DNA from: Magnolia sinica
Lineage: Eukaryota; Streptophyta; Magnoliopsida; Magnoliales; Magnoliaceae
Reading direction: 5' to 3'
Assembly: GCF_029962835.1 (NCBI RefSeq)
Contig: NC_080584.1
Span: forward strand, 81,434,862 to 81,498,861
Length of the DNA stretch: 64,000 bases
The notes beneath the pieces were generated by a model, which worked only from the letters and a program-made list of their open reading frames with translations, was not told the origin of the DNA and did no database searches. The translations under genes and the position numbers were made by a program. Shown piece by piece: positions 1 through 11,639 of this stretch. Each line of letters opens with the position of its first letter. Within the stretch, counting starts at the first letter, position 1.

Positions 1-517
1 TTGATATCTTCCAAATGTTAAGAATAATCGGACTACGGAATTACAGAACTATATATTTGCGAAGTATTCGCGGCTTAACCCAACTTTCAATCATGGGTGA
101 ATACCAACGGACTCACTGCTTTGATCGAGGAGAAGACCAGGATCTACCAGGACTAGGAAGGGATACAACGATCTTCTGCCCTGGTCAGGTAGAGGATCGA
201 CGTATGGGATCAAAGCCTACCACAACTGTCTTTTCGTATTATCTCAATCATAAAGAGTAGAATATACCACCCTTAGGTAAACTTTATCATCAAACACATA
301 GCACGATAATCATAATTTTGACATTTGTTTTCAAACCTTAAAGGTGAAATTTTTTAAGGGGGGTAGATCACAATGAGCTAGGCTAGTTTATTATTTATAT
401 ACCCTAAAACGTATACAAACCCGAAACCAACAAAACTTAAGCAAATAAAATGATAATATCTTTACTTATTACCTTTAAGCAATTTCGGGGACGAAATTGT
501 TTTTAAGGGGGGTAGAT
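1..517 (+). mobile_element. 3' internal end of a Ty3/gypsy retrotransposon, with polypurine tract
   Basis: This is the tail of a Ty3/gypsy fossil whose body lies outside the window. At about 481-516 the sequence reads ATTTCGGGGACGAAATT followed by AAGGGGGGTAGA. This is the typical end of a chromovirus-type (Tekay/Del-like) polyprotein followed by the polypurine tract that primes plus-strand synthesis. A second polypurine-like stretch lies near 350-366. No intact reading frame is visible and the element is broken. The lineage name is inferred from the polypurine motif and the very long LTR that follows. Confidence 0.7.
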
Positions 518-3500
518 TGTAACATCCTAGATTTTCACTGTTTTGGATTTCCAAAAATCCTTGAATTTTTTTTATTAATTAACTTATAATATCACTTAAT
601 GACTATTGGCACTCAATGTTAGTTTATACAGTGATGGTACCAGTAAAGAACCACATAAGTCCAATTAATCAGTCGTAGGAAGCCAACGAATCCGCCCGAT
701 CACTTGAACATCAGGTGTAGCCCCATGATTTACTCGCATAAGACCCAAATCTAACCGACTCATCGCTAACTAATCAAGACAAGCATAACTAAATTAAAAA
801 TCTAACCGAAGCCGAGTTAGATAAGGCCCGAATTTTAGCTAATAAACCAAATCAACCACATTGCTCTTTTAGCCTAAAACCGATGGTTTAGAGTAATCAT
901 GACCAAATCTCCACTTTCACTAGTTATAAATAGGCCACACTATGAACATAGTTAATCCAAACCCTAATCATTGCCCATGAGAAATCTCACTACCAAATTC
1001 ATTCCAGAAACGCCCCGATTTTCCGAACAAGCTTTAGACCGCTCGTTGGCGGGCCATTAGTTCTAAAATTATAGAGTAATGTTCGTCTTACTAGGCTCGA
1101 CGTCCATTGCGGGAGTCGGACCTGGGTAGTGTCCAGAACCGCTCAACTTAAGCCAAAGGACGAGTGCATGAGAAGCGCAAATACCCTAAAGAAAGGAGCT
1201 GGAACTTAAGTGAATTGAGTCATTCACTCTTATGCAAAGTTGAGGATTTCGGACCGTCGATTTGCGACCAAACTTCACACATGGAGTAAGGATATTTCTC
1301 TGCTCATATCCGTATAGTCGTAGCCCTGATCGACCATCGGTGACCATTGAATAGACTTCTAATCATATCTATCGATCGGCACATCCAAATGGCGGGCCAA
1401 TCATGTTCATACGTAAATCATCATTAGGGCTATCTATCCTACGGTGTATATCAATATGTACACCCCATAGTGGGCCCTAGAGCTTAGAAAGACCCTCCCA
1501 TAGGTCTAGTATAGTAAAAACCCAACACTTGGGGCCATTTCCACCAAATTTGGCATTATAAAAGGGCTTCATTTGGGCTCCCCCTCTCCCCATACGATTT
1601 TACCCTAGAAGAGAGAGAAGAGAGAAAGGGGAGAAGAGAAGGAGGAGAAAGCGAGAGGAAGAAGAGAGTGAAGGAGGGCGTTGTTGATGGTGAGGCCTAA
1701 GGAAGCTCAACCTTGCAACTCTCTACCTCTTCTCCAAGGAAACCCTCTACCACAACCGCAAGAACCGCTTCCATTGATTATGTAGGTAAATCCCTCACCC
1801 CTTTTTCCTTAAAACCCTTGTGATGAGAAGGAATTTCATGGATTTCTAACATGTAAATGGTTGTTTTAGGGAATCCGGTCATCCAACCCCAAAAGCCTCA
1901 TTCCTAGGTCATTTTCTAAGTCTCCAACAATCCATAGGTGTGGACTATTATCCTTAGGTAGCCTAGCACCAATTATAGTAGGAGTTTAATGATTTTGGTT
2001 ATTTAGGATGTTGTATTGAAGAATCTAGAGGAAACCTAGGAATGGTTTGTTTGTTGGAATTACATGGAATGACATGTTTAGTTCTCTTTGATGTTAATCT
2101 TGCCTCTCACATGCTCTAGTAGATGGATGATTACATGCTCATATTGTTTGATTACTTTTTCTGATATGCGTTGCTTCATATTGTGTATGATTTATTTACG
2201 CTTATGTATTTGATCCCTTGAGGTGTAGGAAGTGCTTAACTTCCTCACCAACCCACACCACGCACACACACCGTATTTGTGATATTAATAGTTTGCTTGC
2301 TATGAGAAGTTTGAATTGTATAATGAGAAATATGAGAATATGGTGTTGTTTATGCTTGATGATACGTTGGTAGTTGGCATGCTATGAATCACTATTCATA
2401 CCCTTAGGTTGGTCAAGAACATGAGAAGAGCGAAGGTGGTTCCATTGGTAGTACCGCCTTGAGGCTAAATTCATGGATTTGGGCGAGTGCGTGTGGACGG
2501 CAGTAGTTAGACTATATGGGTCGCTTGCACCCGATGTCGTTCCGCCATATACTTGCCTGGACTCGTGCGGTCTAGTCCACTGGCTGACCAACCTTGTTTG
2601 TTAACCTTGTTTGCCCACATATGTCTGGAAACTGGGATACCCTACCACTATTGTAGCCCATCGATAACGAATTGAATGTTGATCCACTGTCTCGTGAGCT
2701 GTGCATGGTGGAATGGGACACTATATCCGAGCTGTCGGCCTACGCTGGGGTGACGCACCTCCCCGTAGTGACCGCGAGCGATCCCACACTTCAGCACCCC
2801 CCATGTGTTGGAAGTCGGGGATGTGGGAAACTCGACGGGATGAAGGATCGTGAGGACTCGGCCTCACACGTTGGGAGTCCTTGGCCTCGCAACCAGTTCA
2901 GGGCATTGATACGTGAGGTGTACCAGTTTCTCCAACCTGCTGGATGAGTGGAATTAACAAAGAACTTGGCTAACATAACCATTGCATCGCACTAGCTAGG
3001 TTGGCGACTCGGCAGTCGAGGTCGCTTTGAGGGAGTGTTGACATACGCGATCGTTAGACGGAGTTGCTCGAGGGAGAGTTGTGGCGAGGGCATACATCAT
3101 ATCATCCACCATGCATGTGCATTAATAAGATTAGTTAGGTGTTTGTGAAATATTACTTTTCATTAAATTCTTATTATAACTGATGCTTGTTACAACTTAT
3201 GGCTAATAGCACTCACTGAGTTGATCACTTACTCCCACTTTAGGACGGTGTTTTAAAACACCAACCAGACCCTTTTCTAGATGCAGGTGAGGTGGAGCTC
3301 GATGAGCCGAGCGAGGTGAGCAAGGATAGGGAAGAAGAGCTTCTCTGCTTCCAGACTTTCGACGGATCTGTTTAGTTGAGTTCGGGCTACCGCAGGGTAT
3401 GGACCAGGGCCCTAGTCGCTTTGGGTCGTGTATGGGTGGGACTAGTTCCCTATTTAGATGACTTTGGATTCATTGTCTGGATATTTTTATAATTAGTAGT

Positions 3501-3668
3501 AATTGATACTGCTTATGACGTACTTCTGCTTCATGCCTTGCTAAATCCTTCATTGTTTATGAGATCATCCGAATGTAATTAAAATATGAAGCCCATTAAG
3601 GCACACATGACACCTTGGAATTCGGGAGCCGAGTTTTTACACGACCCCTGAAAACCCGTGGTGTTACA
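518..3668 (+). mobile_element. Long terminal repeat (3' LTR) of the Ty3/gypsy element
   Basis: The repeat starts TGTAACATCC directly after the polypurine tract and can be closed at GGTGTTACA near 3668, giving TG...CA ends and about 3.15 kb. Very long LTRs are usual for Tekay/Del chromoviruses. A TATAAAAGGG box near 1557 followed by a GA-rich stretch (1610-1680) looks like the element's promoter and transcript start. No host gene is visible inside; short frames at 2382-2982 are unsupported. The right boundary is less certain than the left because the partner LTR is outside the window. Confidence 0.7.
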
Positions 3669-6420
3669 CATCCAGTCCATTTCATTCCATGCATTTTAAT
3701 TTTTATTTTACTTCCCAATGAATACTTGGTATTGATCGCCCTGCATCCATTTGGAGCTTTTCGAACATTGAATGATGTATCAGGTCCATTTCAATTCATC
3801 CATACATGCATTTCATTTCATCACACATTTTCCGATGTGGGCCATTAAATGCTCGATCAAGGCATTCTAACATTTTGTATGACGAACCGAATCTGCACAT
3901 CGATCACACATTTTTTTATCTTAACTGTCAAAATGCTCTGATCGAGGCATTTTAACACTGTATAATAGATTGAATTTGTTTATTGATTACGCATCATACA
4001 CCATTCCATTGCATTCCATTTGCGTCCATTCTATTTCCATTTACATAACTCAATAAGAGGAATCTTGGTTCTAATGTCCAAAACTCTAATCAGAAACCCT
4101 TTGGACGCCGGGTGGCAAATCAAACTCATTCCATTGCATTCACATTATCTGATCCCAACCATCTAAAGCTTTGATCAAGCCCATTAGATATTGTATGATG
4201 GATTGGGTCCACATCATCCACATCGGTCAAACCTTGATTCCGACTGTCTAAATTTTTAAAAGGAACTTCTGGACATCGGGTGGCAAATCAAGTCTTTTCC
4301 ATTTCATCTACCATCTCCGATCTTGACCATCTAATACTATGATCGAGGCCACTAAATGCAGTATGGCAGATCAAATTGATACTTGAATCTTGACAGGCCA
4401 AAGTTCCAATCCAAACCTATACTTTGTTTTGATACCTGAATTAGAGTAATCACACTCCAACTTGCAAAAAGAGCTTTAACTAACTATAGTGACGAATTTG
4501 ATAATTTGATTGAATAAAGTATAATCTAAACGACTCTAGTTCGGGACACCTGCAAAACTATTGAATTGTAATGCGGGGAGATCTGTAAAGTGTAAAATGC
4601 GTAGGCAACTATCAATTACAAACAATATGCTTACAAGCGATTATAGGGAATCATGTAGCATCTAAAAAACTACTACTTCCAAATCCAACGTGTGTTATCC
4701 TCATAAGGTCATGTGCATAGGGAATCTAACCACTCAAACATCCAACTTGGTAAATTTCTTTGATGCATACACTGATTAATAGCGTGAAAGGATTGCAATA
4801 AGATATTGTAACATGTTTTTCCACCGTGAATTGTTTGAGTTAAGATTCTAACCAAGCAAGCTTCTCGATCACAATACTTTGGAAAGCGAAAGATCCAATC
4901 GCCTCTTTATCTAATCTAAACCCTAATCCTAAACCCTGAGAACCCCAATCATAAACCCTAAACTTAACCCGGTCAACTTAGACAACTTAAATCCTAGGAA
5001 CCTAAAACCCTGGGGCCTTGAGTTAATTTGACGAGTCAACTCACCCCGTTAGCATACCCAATCTAACAGCCCAGCCAACTTACCTAGTTAAGCCCAAAAT
5101 CAAGACCGAACCCAAGCCCAAATGCAAGCCCAATCAAAGAAATAGGTAAAACCACAAAGCAACAACCTTCACAGCATGTGGATCTTCCTTTTCAAGACCT
5201 CAAGTATGCAGTCGATGTGTATTTACACTAATGCTCATCTCCTTACCCAAAATTATATTTTTACAATCTCCTTCAACCTATGAGATGATGCTATGTGGCA
5301 ATCTCCAATTATAACCCTTCAATCACCTTTTACCCCTAGGATTATTAGGAATTACAAGAAAAACGAGTTTGGAAGCTATAAATAGCCACGTTCTCTTCTC
5401 ATTTAAAACATCCAATCCATCTAGAAGCATCAAGAATTCAGATGGAGTTACCCATTACATCTAGTAGATCCTTATTCATTCTCTACCAAGGAGAGTGAGA
5501 GTGAGTGAGAGAACTCAACCCTGGTCAAGCTCAGCCTAGTTAGAGTCCAAGCCTCCTGAGCCATCTAAGTTCAAATCCGAGCCACTCAATCTAGCTTTAC
5601 AATACCACCGTTCATCCAACCATTCAAGTCTTAATCAGTTTCATCAAACTAGAGCATTAGCATCGTGCAACATTCATTCCTTTCTCAACCCCCTTGCTCC
5701 ACATATACATCAACATTACATTACATTTCATTATTTTCTAGTATCTAACTGGTGAACGTATGCTTTAATGCTAGCCAATATAATTAGTGCAGGTCAACTA
5801 GAAACCTTAACCTTTTAGCTGTTATTTTATCATAAACATCAATACACCATTAAACATTTTGTACATTACTTATTTAAATACTTTGCACCCTACACTCAAT
5901 CATTTTAAACGTATGTTCTTCGACTTGCCAATATAATCAGATCCTGCTCATTAGAAATTCAGATTATCAATTACCATTGTCATTGCATCGCATTACGTTT
6001 TTTACACGCGAGAACTAGTATTATTCATCATAAATTAGTCAGATCTTGTAAAGTAAAGATCGTACATCTATATGAACAGAGTAGGTGTCTAACACCTTCC
6101 TCATCTATAACCACAGTCCTTTACTCGGAATCTCTGGAACGCAAACTCACGAGTCATCTTAAGATTAATGATTCTCGAGTTTTCAATCCTAAACATTTTT
6201 ACAAGGTGTAATCAACTGTAGGATCGTAATAATTGATTAGCGGCGACTCTAGTCAAATATAACACATTTTTACCCCCAAACAAAAGCTCTCAAGGCAACT
6301 AGTGAAAGAGAGAGTTGACCTCCCATCGCCTTGGGAAATCCACCCTCAAGCGTCTACAGAATAACGACTTTGCTAAGAATTAACTAGCCACACTAGTTGT
6401 GACCCACCTTGAAAAACAAA
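3669..6420 (+). mobile_element. LTR-like non-coding retroelement sequence
   Basis: No coding region is recognisable over these 2.7 kb. The part 3660-4440 repeats phrases such as GATCGAGGCATT and CCATTCCATTGCATTCCATT. A TATAAATAG box near 5379 followed by a GAGAGTGAGTGAGAG stretch resembles an LTR promoter, and GGCGACTCTAGTC near 6242 resembles the 3' end of many Ty3/gypsy LTRs just before the primer site. I read it as an old long LTR or LTR fragment, broken; lineage uncertain. Confidence 0.4.
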
Positions 6421-6507
6421 ATCTTACGAATTCCTAAGAAATACTAGTTTTCGCACATCTACATTAGCATACATACAAAAAAGAACAACAAATTGTACCA
6501 TTACGAG

Positions 6508-6759
6508 TTAGGCGTCCTCGAAAAGGTCTCCCTTACCACAGCATAATTCGCACCATATCACAAATAGCAATGGATCACCATAAGGAAAATGTTCAACCCT
6601 CCCATGCTTTTGATCTCGCAGAAGCTTAGCCTGTCCAGCCACAACAGACATAAGCCGCGCCAATGGCTTGCATCCAGGAATTGGCATTACGCAAAAGCAA
6701 TGTAAGACATGTTCTGACAATTCATGCAAGTGCAAATCGCTGCAGTCAACAACGAAGTT
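6508..6759 (-). pseudogene. Exon-like coding fragment, unrecognised
   Basis: On the minus strand an open frame of about 75-80 codons ends at 6508 with ...GKGDLFEDA-stop. Its composition is unlike the low-complexity chance frames around it: mixed, cysteine-rich, with stretches such as HCFCVMPIPGCKPLARL and HFPYGDPLLFVIW. Immediately upstream on that strand the sequence TTGACTGCAG could be a splice acceptor, so the block may be a 3' terminal exon or a captured or stranded gene fragment. No neighbouring exon was found. I do not recognise the family and give no function. Confidence 0.3.
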
Positions 6760-7500
6760 GGTTTAGTTCAACAACAATAACAATCAGCCCTTTTCTAGCC
6801 TTCAATTCAAATCAAGCATAACTGTTGGACTCCACACAGGACCATTGATGCTTGCCGATGCAGCCCTCAACCATGGGGCACCTTTTTCGGTACCCTCCCT
6901 TAGCTAGAGTCAATCTCAAAACAATTCTGCAACTGAAATTTCCGATGAATACCAAACAGATTTTTCAGTACTTATATAAGTATTAAAATTCAGCACTTTT
7001 AAACTTTTAGCACTTCAATTAATTTCCAGACTCTTTTTTTTTTTTTTTTTTTTTTTTTGTCAATTTACCAAACGGCACTTTAGTATACAAGTTGCAACAC
7101 AGGATCTTGAGTCTGGGATGCGCGCTGGGTGCCCACAATTCGAGTCGTGACAGGCTAAGTTTGCATACGGCATTTTGACCTGTCTGTAAACGGGTAGACC
7201 CTGGACTGACTCTAACCACTCCAACCGGATGCCACCCCTAGCTGACCGCTGCACACTTGAAGTGGGCCCACTGCTACCCCTTCTATTTTAAGCTCATCCC
7301 TGCTTCGGTTACAGTGATTGGAACCTGCCATCAAGTGTAGCCCATCGACGATTATTTGTGTTGCACCACAAGTCTGATCCTAACCATCTAATCAATGGTC
7401 ACTCAGTATCAACTCGGCATGACTCATCGAGTTGACTCGACGACTCAGTGGACACAATGCATCACCACAACTCGAACAGAGTTACCCAATTGAAAAGCTT
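6760..7500. other. Intergenic, no gene seen; T30 homopolymer
   Basis: No gene is supported. A run of about 30 T lies at 7029-7058. The flanking phrases ATACCAAACAG (near 6950) and TTTACCAAACGGCAC (near 7064) look like ends of a hAT-type MITE, but a clean pair of termini could not be fixed. Short minus-strand frames here are low-complexity. Confidence 0.4.
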
Positions 7501-7653
7501 TTTTTTTTTTTTTTTTGTTTACACACGCACGCACACCCCCACACACTCACGCCGTAGTGGGATTTCACTACCTATGGTACTCGAACCCTTGATCAGGTGT
7601 TGAAACTCCTGAGAGTCTACCACCCAAGTAAGAGTAAGGACCAACGCACGCAC
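7501..7653 (-). mobile_element. tRNA-derived SINE, copy 1, with 17-bp target site duplication
   Basis: On the minus strand the element carries a box-A-like TGGTAGACTCTC and a box-B-like GGGTTCGAGTACC, the internal RNA polymerase III promoter of tRNA-derived SINEs. It ends in an A-tail, seen here as T's at 7501-7516. It is flanked by a perfect 17-bp direct repeat, ACCCAATTGAAAAGCTT, at 7484-7500 and 7654-7670, which is diagnostic of LINE-assisted retroposition. Related copies lie at 18639, 49640 and probably 32955. Confidence 0.85.
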
Positions 7654-7670
7654 ACCCAATTGAAAAGCTT

Positions 7671-8900
7671 TTCTTATAGAAAGTACGATGGAGGGCTTGA
7701 ACCTGAAAATTCTCTCAGAGCTATTGACACCTCTAACAAGCATGCTCAACACTGCCAGCTTGATATTTCTTTATTTTACTATCACTTTATCTTAAATAAC
7801 TACATAAAAATATCTCTAAAATTTATTAAATTAATAATAATATATTGATTGGAGTCAAGAAAAGACTCGTCCAGCTCTTCGAGTCAACCCGATCCAATTG
7901 AACATTGAGTTGAGTCGAGTTTTCGAGATTTTGAACAATGCACCAGACATGATGCCATATATACTCCCTGGAAGGATCTGCACAGAACTTCCATGCAGCT
8001 AACAGCACATCATCATTCCTCATTCTTAACCAATCTGCTTGTTCAATCTCTAACCAATCTGCAGTAAGATTGCTCTAGTACCATGTCAATGTGATCGGGT
8101 TCAATCCAAATGGTCGATCGAGGAGTAGGAAATTCATCGCCTTCTAGTATGGACCAAAGGCTCAAGCAAATGAAACCCAACAAACAGAAGGATGACTACC
8201 CGCAGCAGTTGATTCGTATGCATATTTACCATCTCCTCTGCCCCATTCTTGATGGCATAGACCATCACTCTCTGTCGCCCCCCCATCAAACCATTCATCA
8301 TCATGTAGGCACCAAACAAGAACAAAGGCCATCAAAGTCGCACCTCCGGATGCATCCACCTTGGCCAAAGTCACACCTCCTGAGGCATCCACCTCAGCCC
8401 ACATCGTTCGAGAATGGCCCACTCTGACCTCCAATCAAATAAGCGAATCAAGATCCCATCTCCAGCATCAATCAGGAAGTAATCAACCATGGTAATAGCT
8501 CACAGCTCCTTTTTGTAGTTCAACAGCAACCCAGATCGGGTTGAAGCCGATAGAAAATCTCCAAACGACTGTGCCCACAAGCACAAGCACATGCTTAGGG
8601 AGATGCATCCACACCAGCTCAATAGAAATAACCCACGGCCCACAGGTCGTCCATCGATTATCCCTGCTGCGACGACATATGCATTTCTTGTTTTTGCTCT
8701 GCCAAACAGGGAGAGGGGTAAGGACTCTGCTATGATTTCTTTGCCTTTTCCGACCCTAATGGAATTCATTTCCTCTTGGGCTAACATAATGTGGGAGATC
8801 AATAGATGCAAATTCCATCAAACACCAGAATGCACGGGAAGCCCAATGCTTTCAATGTTACTAACTCCCCCCACAAACACATTCAAATCACCACAGCCAG
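7671..8900. other. Intergenic 3' flank of the PPR gene
   Basis: No gene is recognised. 7790-7930 is AT-rich and then carries GAGTCGAGTT-type words like those of the hAT-like MITE at 59203. At 8335-8400 a ~33-bp phrase (GCATCCACCTTGGCCAAAGT and a variant) is repeated in tandem, which keeps several short frames open on both strands. The frames at 8110-8435 and 8500-8920 look like by-products of that composition. Confidence 0.4.
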
Positions 8901-10205
8901 TCACGACTCCTGTGATATAACCCAGCTACTACCAGGCATTCTCCTCACACCCCTCTCTTTCATCTCCCTTCTCACCTTTTCTGCCTCCTCGAACTTCCCG
9001 GCCCCTGCATAAATGCTTGCCAACAGCACAAAGTTCCCCGCATTATCAGGCTCTATCTCAAACAACACTCTTCCAGCAATCTCTGCCAGCCCCACCTCGC
9101 CATAATTCCGACAAGCACCCAATAAAGCCCCCCAAGCTTTCGCACTAGCTTCCATCGGCATTCCTCTTATGATCTCATGGGCTTCCTTCAATCTCCCTGC
9201 CCGGCTCAAAACATCGACCAAGCATGAGTAGTGATCACGGCTTGCTTCTAAGCCATAATCATACCGCATTCGCGTGAAATACTTCAAAGCCTCATCCGCC
9301 AAACCTGCATGGCTGCAAGCCTTCAACACCCCAAGAAATGCAACCCCATCTGGACGTATTCCAGCCAATTCCATTTCCTTGAAAACCAACAGTGCTTCCT
9401 GGGCCTCTCCATGGAGTGCACAGGCTGAAACCATAGAACTCCACGTGACTACATCTCTCTCTGCCATTTCGTCAAACACTCTACGAGCATTCATTAAACA
9501 ACCGCACCGCCCATAAACTTCAACTAGGCCACTGCTCAAATGGGGATGTGGGTAGATGTAATTCCTAATAGAGAAGCCGTGAATTTCTCTAACCAGACTC
9601 AAAGCCGCCACACCGACACAAGCAGGCAACAGAGCAAGAACCGTGATCAGATTCGGCCTCACGCCCAAAACCCACATGCGTCTATAGAATTCCAGCGCTC
9701 GAGAAGACCCATCATCAGATTCAGACAAAGCAGCTATGATAGCATTGTAAGAAGATGCAATCGGAGAAACATCCATCTCGCCAAACAGCTTGAGCGCAGA
9801 AGCCACGTCTTTAGAACGGCAGTAGAGTGAGATCATGACATTCCAGACAACGACATTCCGTTGGAGAATTTCGTCGAACAGCTTGCGGGCGGACGAAAGG
9901 GAGACGCACTTCCCATACATGTCAACGAGAGCGGACGAGACGAAAGGGTTGGAGAGGAGGCCAGCTTTGGTGACGTGGCAGTGCACGGAAGCACCGGTGC
10001 TCGGGCGGTTGAGAGCAGTGCAGGACTTGAGTGCGAGGGGGAAGACGAAAGGGTCGAGTAAGAGAGAGCACGAGGATCGCATGTAGTGAAAGAGGGAAAG
10101 AGCTTGCTCGTTACGGCCTTGGGCGATGTAAGATTGCAAGCGCTTGGTGTAAGACAGTAATAGCTGAGATGAAGTGGGGCCCATTTTTGCTGTAATCCTG
10201 ACCAT
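8901..10205 (-). CDS. Pentatricopeptide repeat protein, PLS class, E subgroup (At1g03510-like)
   Basis: Intronless 434-residue PPR protein. Such proteins bind organellar RNA and act in editing, splicing or stability in mitochondria or plastids. Repeated helical pairs run from about residue 15 to 340, with signatures such as ALVDMYGKC, ARKLFDEILQRNVVVWN, VFDEMAERDVVTWSSM and LKACSHAGLADEALKYF. SCLVDVLSRAGRLKEA and WGALLGACRNYGEVGLAE lead into an E-type tail ending GSSWVISQES; there is no DYW domain. Length and motif order fit the Arabidopsis At1g03510 type as I remember it. The first ATG (10205) is used; an in-frame ATG lies seven codons later and the N-terminus could serve for targeting. The stop is at 8901-8903. 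A foldback MITE begins about 105 bp upstream. Frames on the opposite strand are shadows. Confidence 0.93.
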   Translation of the reverse strand: MVRITAKMGPTSSQLLLSYTKRLQSYIAQGRNEQALSLFHYMRSSCSLLLDPFVFPLALKSCTALNRPSTGASVHCHVTKAGLLSNPFVSSALVDMYGKCVSLSSARKLFDEILQRNVVVWNVMISLYCRSKDVASALKLFGEMDVSPIASSYNAIIAALSESDDGSSRALEFYRRMWVLGVRPNLITVLALLPACVGVAALSLVREIHGFSIRNYIYPHPHLSSGLVEVYGRCGCLMNARRVFDEMAERDVVTWSSMVSACALHGEAQEALLVFKEMELAGIRPDGVAFLGVLKACSHAGLADEALKYFTRMRYDYGLEASRDHYSCLVDVLSRAGRLKEAHEIIRGMPMEASAKAWGALLGACRNYGEVGLAEIAGRVLFEIEPDNAGNFVLLASIYAGAGKFEEAEKVRREMKERGVRRMPGSSWVISQES

Positions 10206-10309
10206 TCGTCTGTTGTGTCCTGATTTGTATAGAGAACGCCCCGAAATCCTCCGGACGCGGTTTGGGTATTACCTCTGCCTATACCGAGCTTGGGATATGC
10301 TGGGGCTTT

Positions 10310-10696
10310 GAGGGGCCACCGTGATGTATGGCTTTCATCCCAACCGTCCATGCATTTTGCCATGTCATTTTAGATTAAAAGTCCAAAAATTAGGCTTATC
10401 CAAGTCTCAAATGGACCACAAAATTGGGATTAGAATCCTACCGTTGAAAAATCTTGGGGCTATAGAGATTTTGGATCAAGCTGATATTTAGGTTTTTCTC
10501 ACGGTAAGGTGTATATGACCTTATGAATAAGTTGGATGGCAAATAAACATCACAATAGGCTTCGAGAAGGGTTCAACGATGAGTGTTAATCAACACGGCT
10601 GCCTAGGTTTACAATTGCCTCATTTTTGGGCCCATGACTTAAAATGATATGAAAAAAATGGATAGTTGGCATGGATAAAAACCATACATTACTTTG
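10310..10696 (-). mobile_element. Foldback MITE, family M1, about 105 bp upstream of the PPR gene
   Basis: It begins GGGGCCACCGTGATGTATGG and ends with the inverse, GGATAAAAACCATACATTA, so the termini are inverted repeats. The centre (TTTTGGATCAAGCTGATATT ... AAGTTGGATGGC) gives the minus orientation used here for the family. The right arm is slightly truncated. No coding capacity. Confidence 0.8.
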
Positions 10697-10789
10697 GCCC
10701 TGGAATTTGATGTGATACACTTGAGAACATATGAATGATATCAATACGCAATGCATACGTTAGGGAAGGTGAGGTTCACGTGTACCGCA

Positions 10790-11105
10790 CTCTAGGAAAC
10801 GGTGGTGGTTGAACACATTATCATTAAAAACTTCTTATGGCTAACCTTAATGTTTCCATAGCTTTTACTTGCAATCCAGTCTAATAATAAGTTCACATCA
10901 GCCTGGATGAAGAGAAAAAAAAAACTAATATCATCCAAAACTTTTGTGGCCCATTAATGGTGAATCACCACTGTTTCCTTTGATATGGGCCACCTGATAA
11001 TTGGATTTGATTTACTTTGTGGATTATACTTTAAAATGTTTTGAGAAAAGGGATGGACAGTGTGATACTGAATACACACAGCAAGGTCACGGTAAAACCC
11101 GCACC
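10790..11105 (+). mobile_element. Foldback MITE M1, 5'-truncated copy
   Basis: It has the family's internal words AAACGGTGGTGGTTGAACAC, CATTAAAAACTTCTTATGG, CATCCAAAACTTTTGTGGCC and the right-arm end GGGATGGACAGTGTG, but no left terminus. Non-coding. Confidence 0.7.
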
Positions 11106-11639
11106 ATCTTTTTCTTGTTAGCTTGTTAGTACACCCACTGTCCATTCACACTTCACTATTAGCCACCCCGCTACAGAATTGATACCAAGACCTAAGTGTT
11201 GTAACGAGGTGTATTTCACTCAGTCAACCACTTAGCTATGGATCAGGGTGTAAAGCCCACACGGTCTGGAGCGAGGCCGGGTCTCACCTGATCCGCTCCT
11301 CTGGTGCCAGTCCAGAGAAGAAAATAGGAAGAGTTGACACGTGAGAAAAAACAAGATAGATCCAATGCTTAAGTGGATCCCACTACAAAAACAGTAGGAA
11401 TTGATGTTACGGTTGAGATCCAAGCTGTCCATCAGGTGGGCTGCACCCGGTGGTGTCCCGAGCCAAGAACCGGGCAAGTTGAATGTTTAGAAATGGGGGA
11501 AGGGTTTAGAAAAACTTGTCCAAGACTCTTCTTTAGTAACATGTGGGCTACCTGAGGAGTGACCGGCCTGACTTTCTTTCAAAAAGAGTCTCTTTGATGC
11601 CTTTCTTGATACCAGCCATAGTACACATTGCATGCATGT
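11106..11639. other. Intergenic, nothing recognised
   Basis: Words shared with MITE flanks occur (TCACCTGATCCGCTC, CCATCAGGTGGGCTGCACC), but no complete element, gene or RNA could be supported. Frames of 60-81 codons on both strands overlap one another and lack any family signature. Confidence 0.4.

Noticed and set aside
8110-8920. Overlapping frames of 63-109 codons on both strands
   Set aside because: Open frames arise from a short tandem repeat and base composition; no coherent protein could be seen.
9274-10086. Plus-strand frames over the PPR gene
   Set aside because: Antisense shadows of a GC-rich coding region; no independent signals.
9833-10363. 176-codon minus-strand frame overlapping the PPR gene
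   Set aside because: It is an out-of-frame shadow of the PPR coding sequence with no PPR motif of its own.
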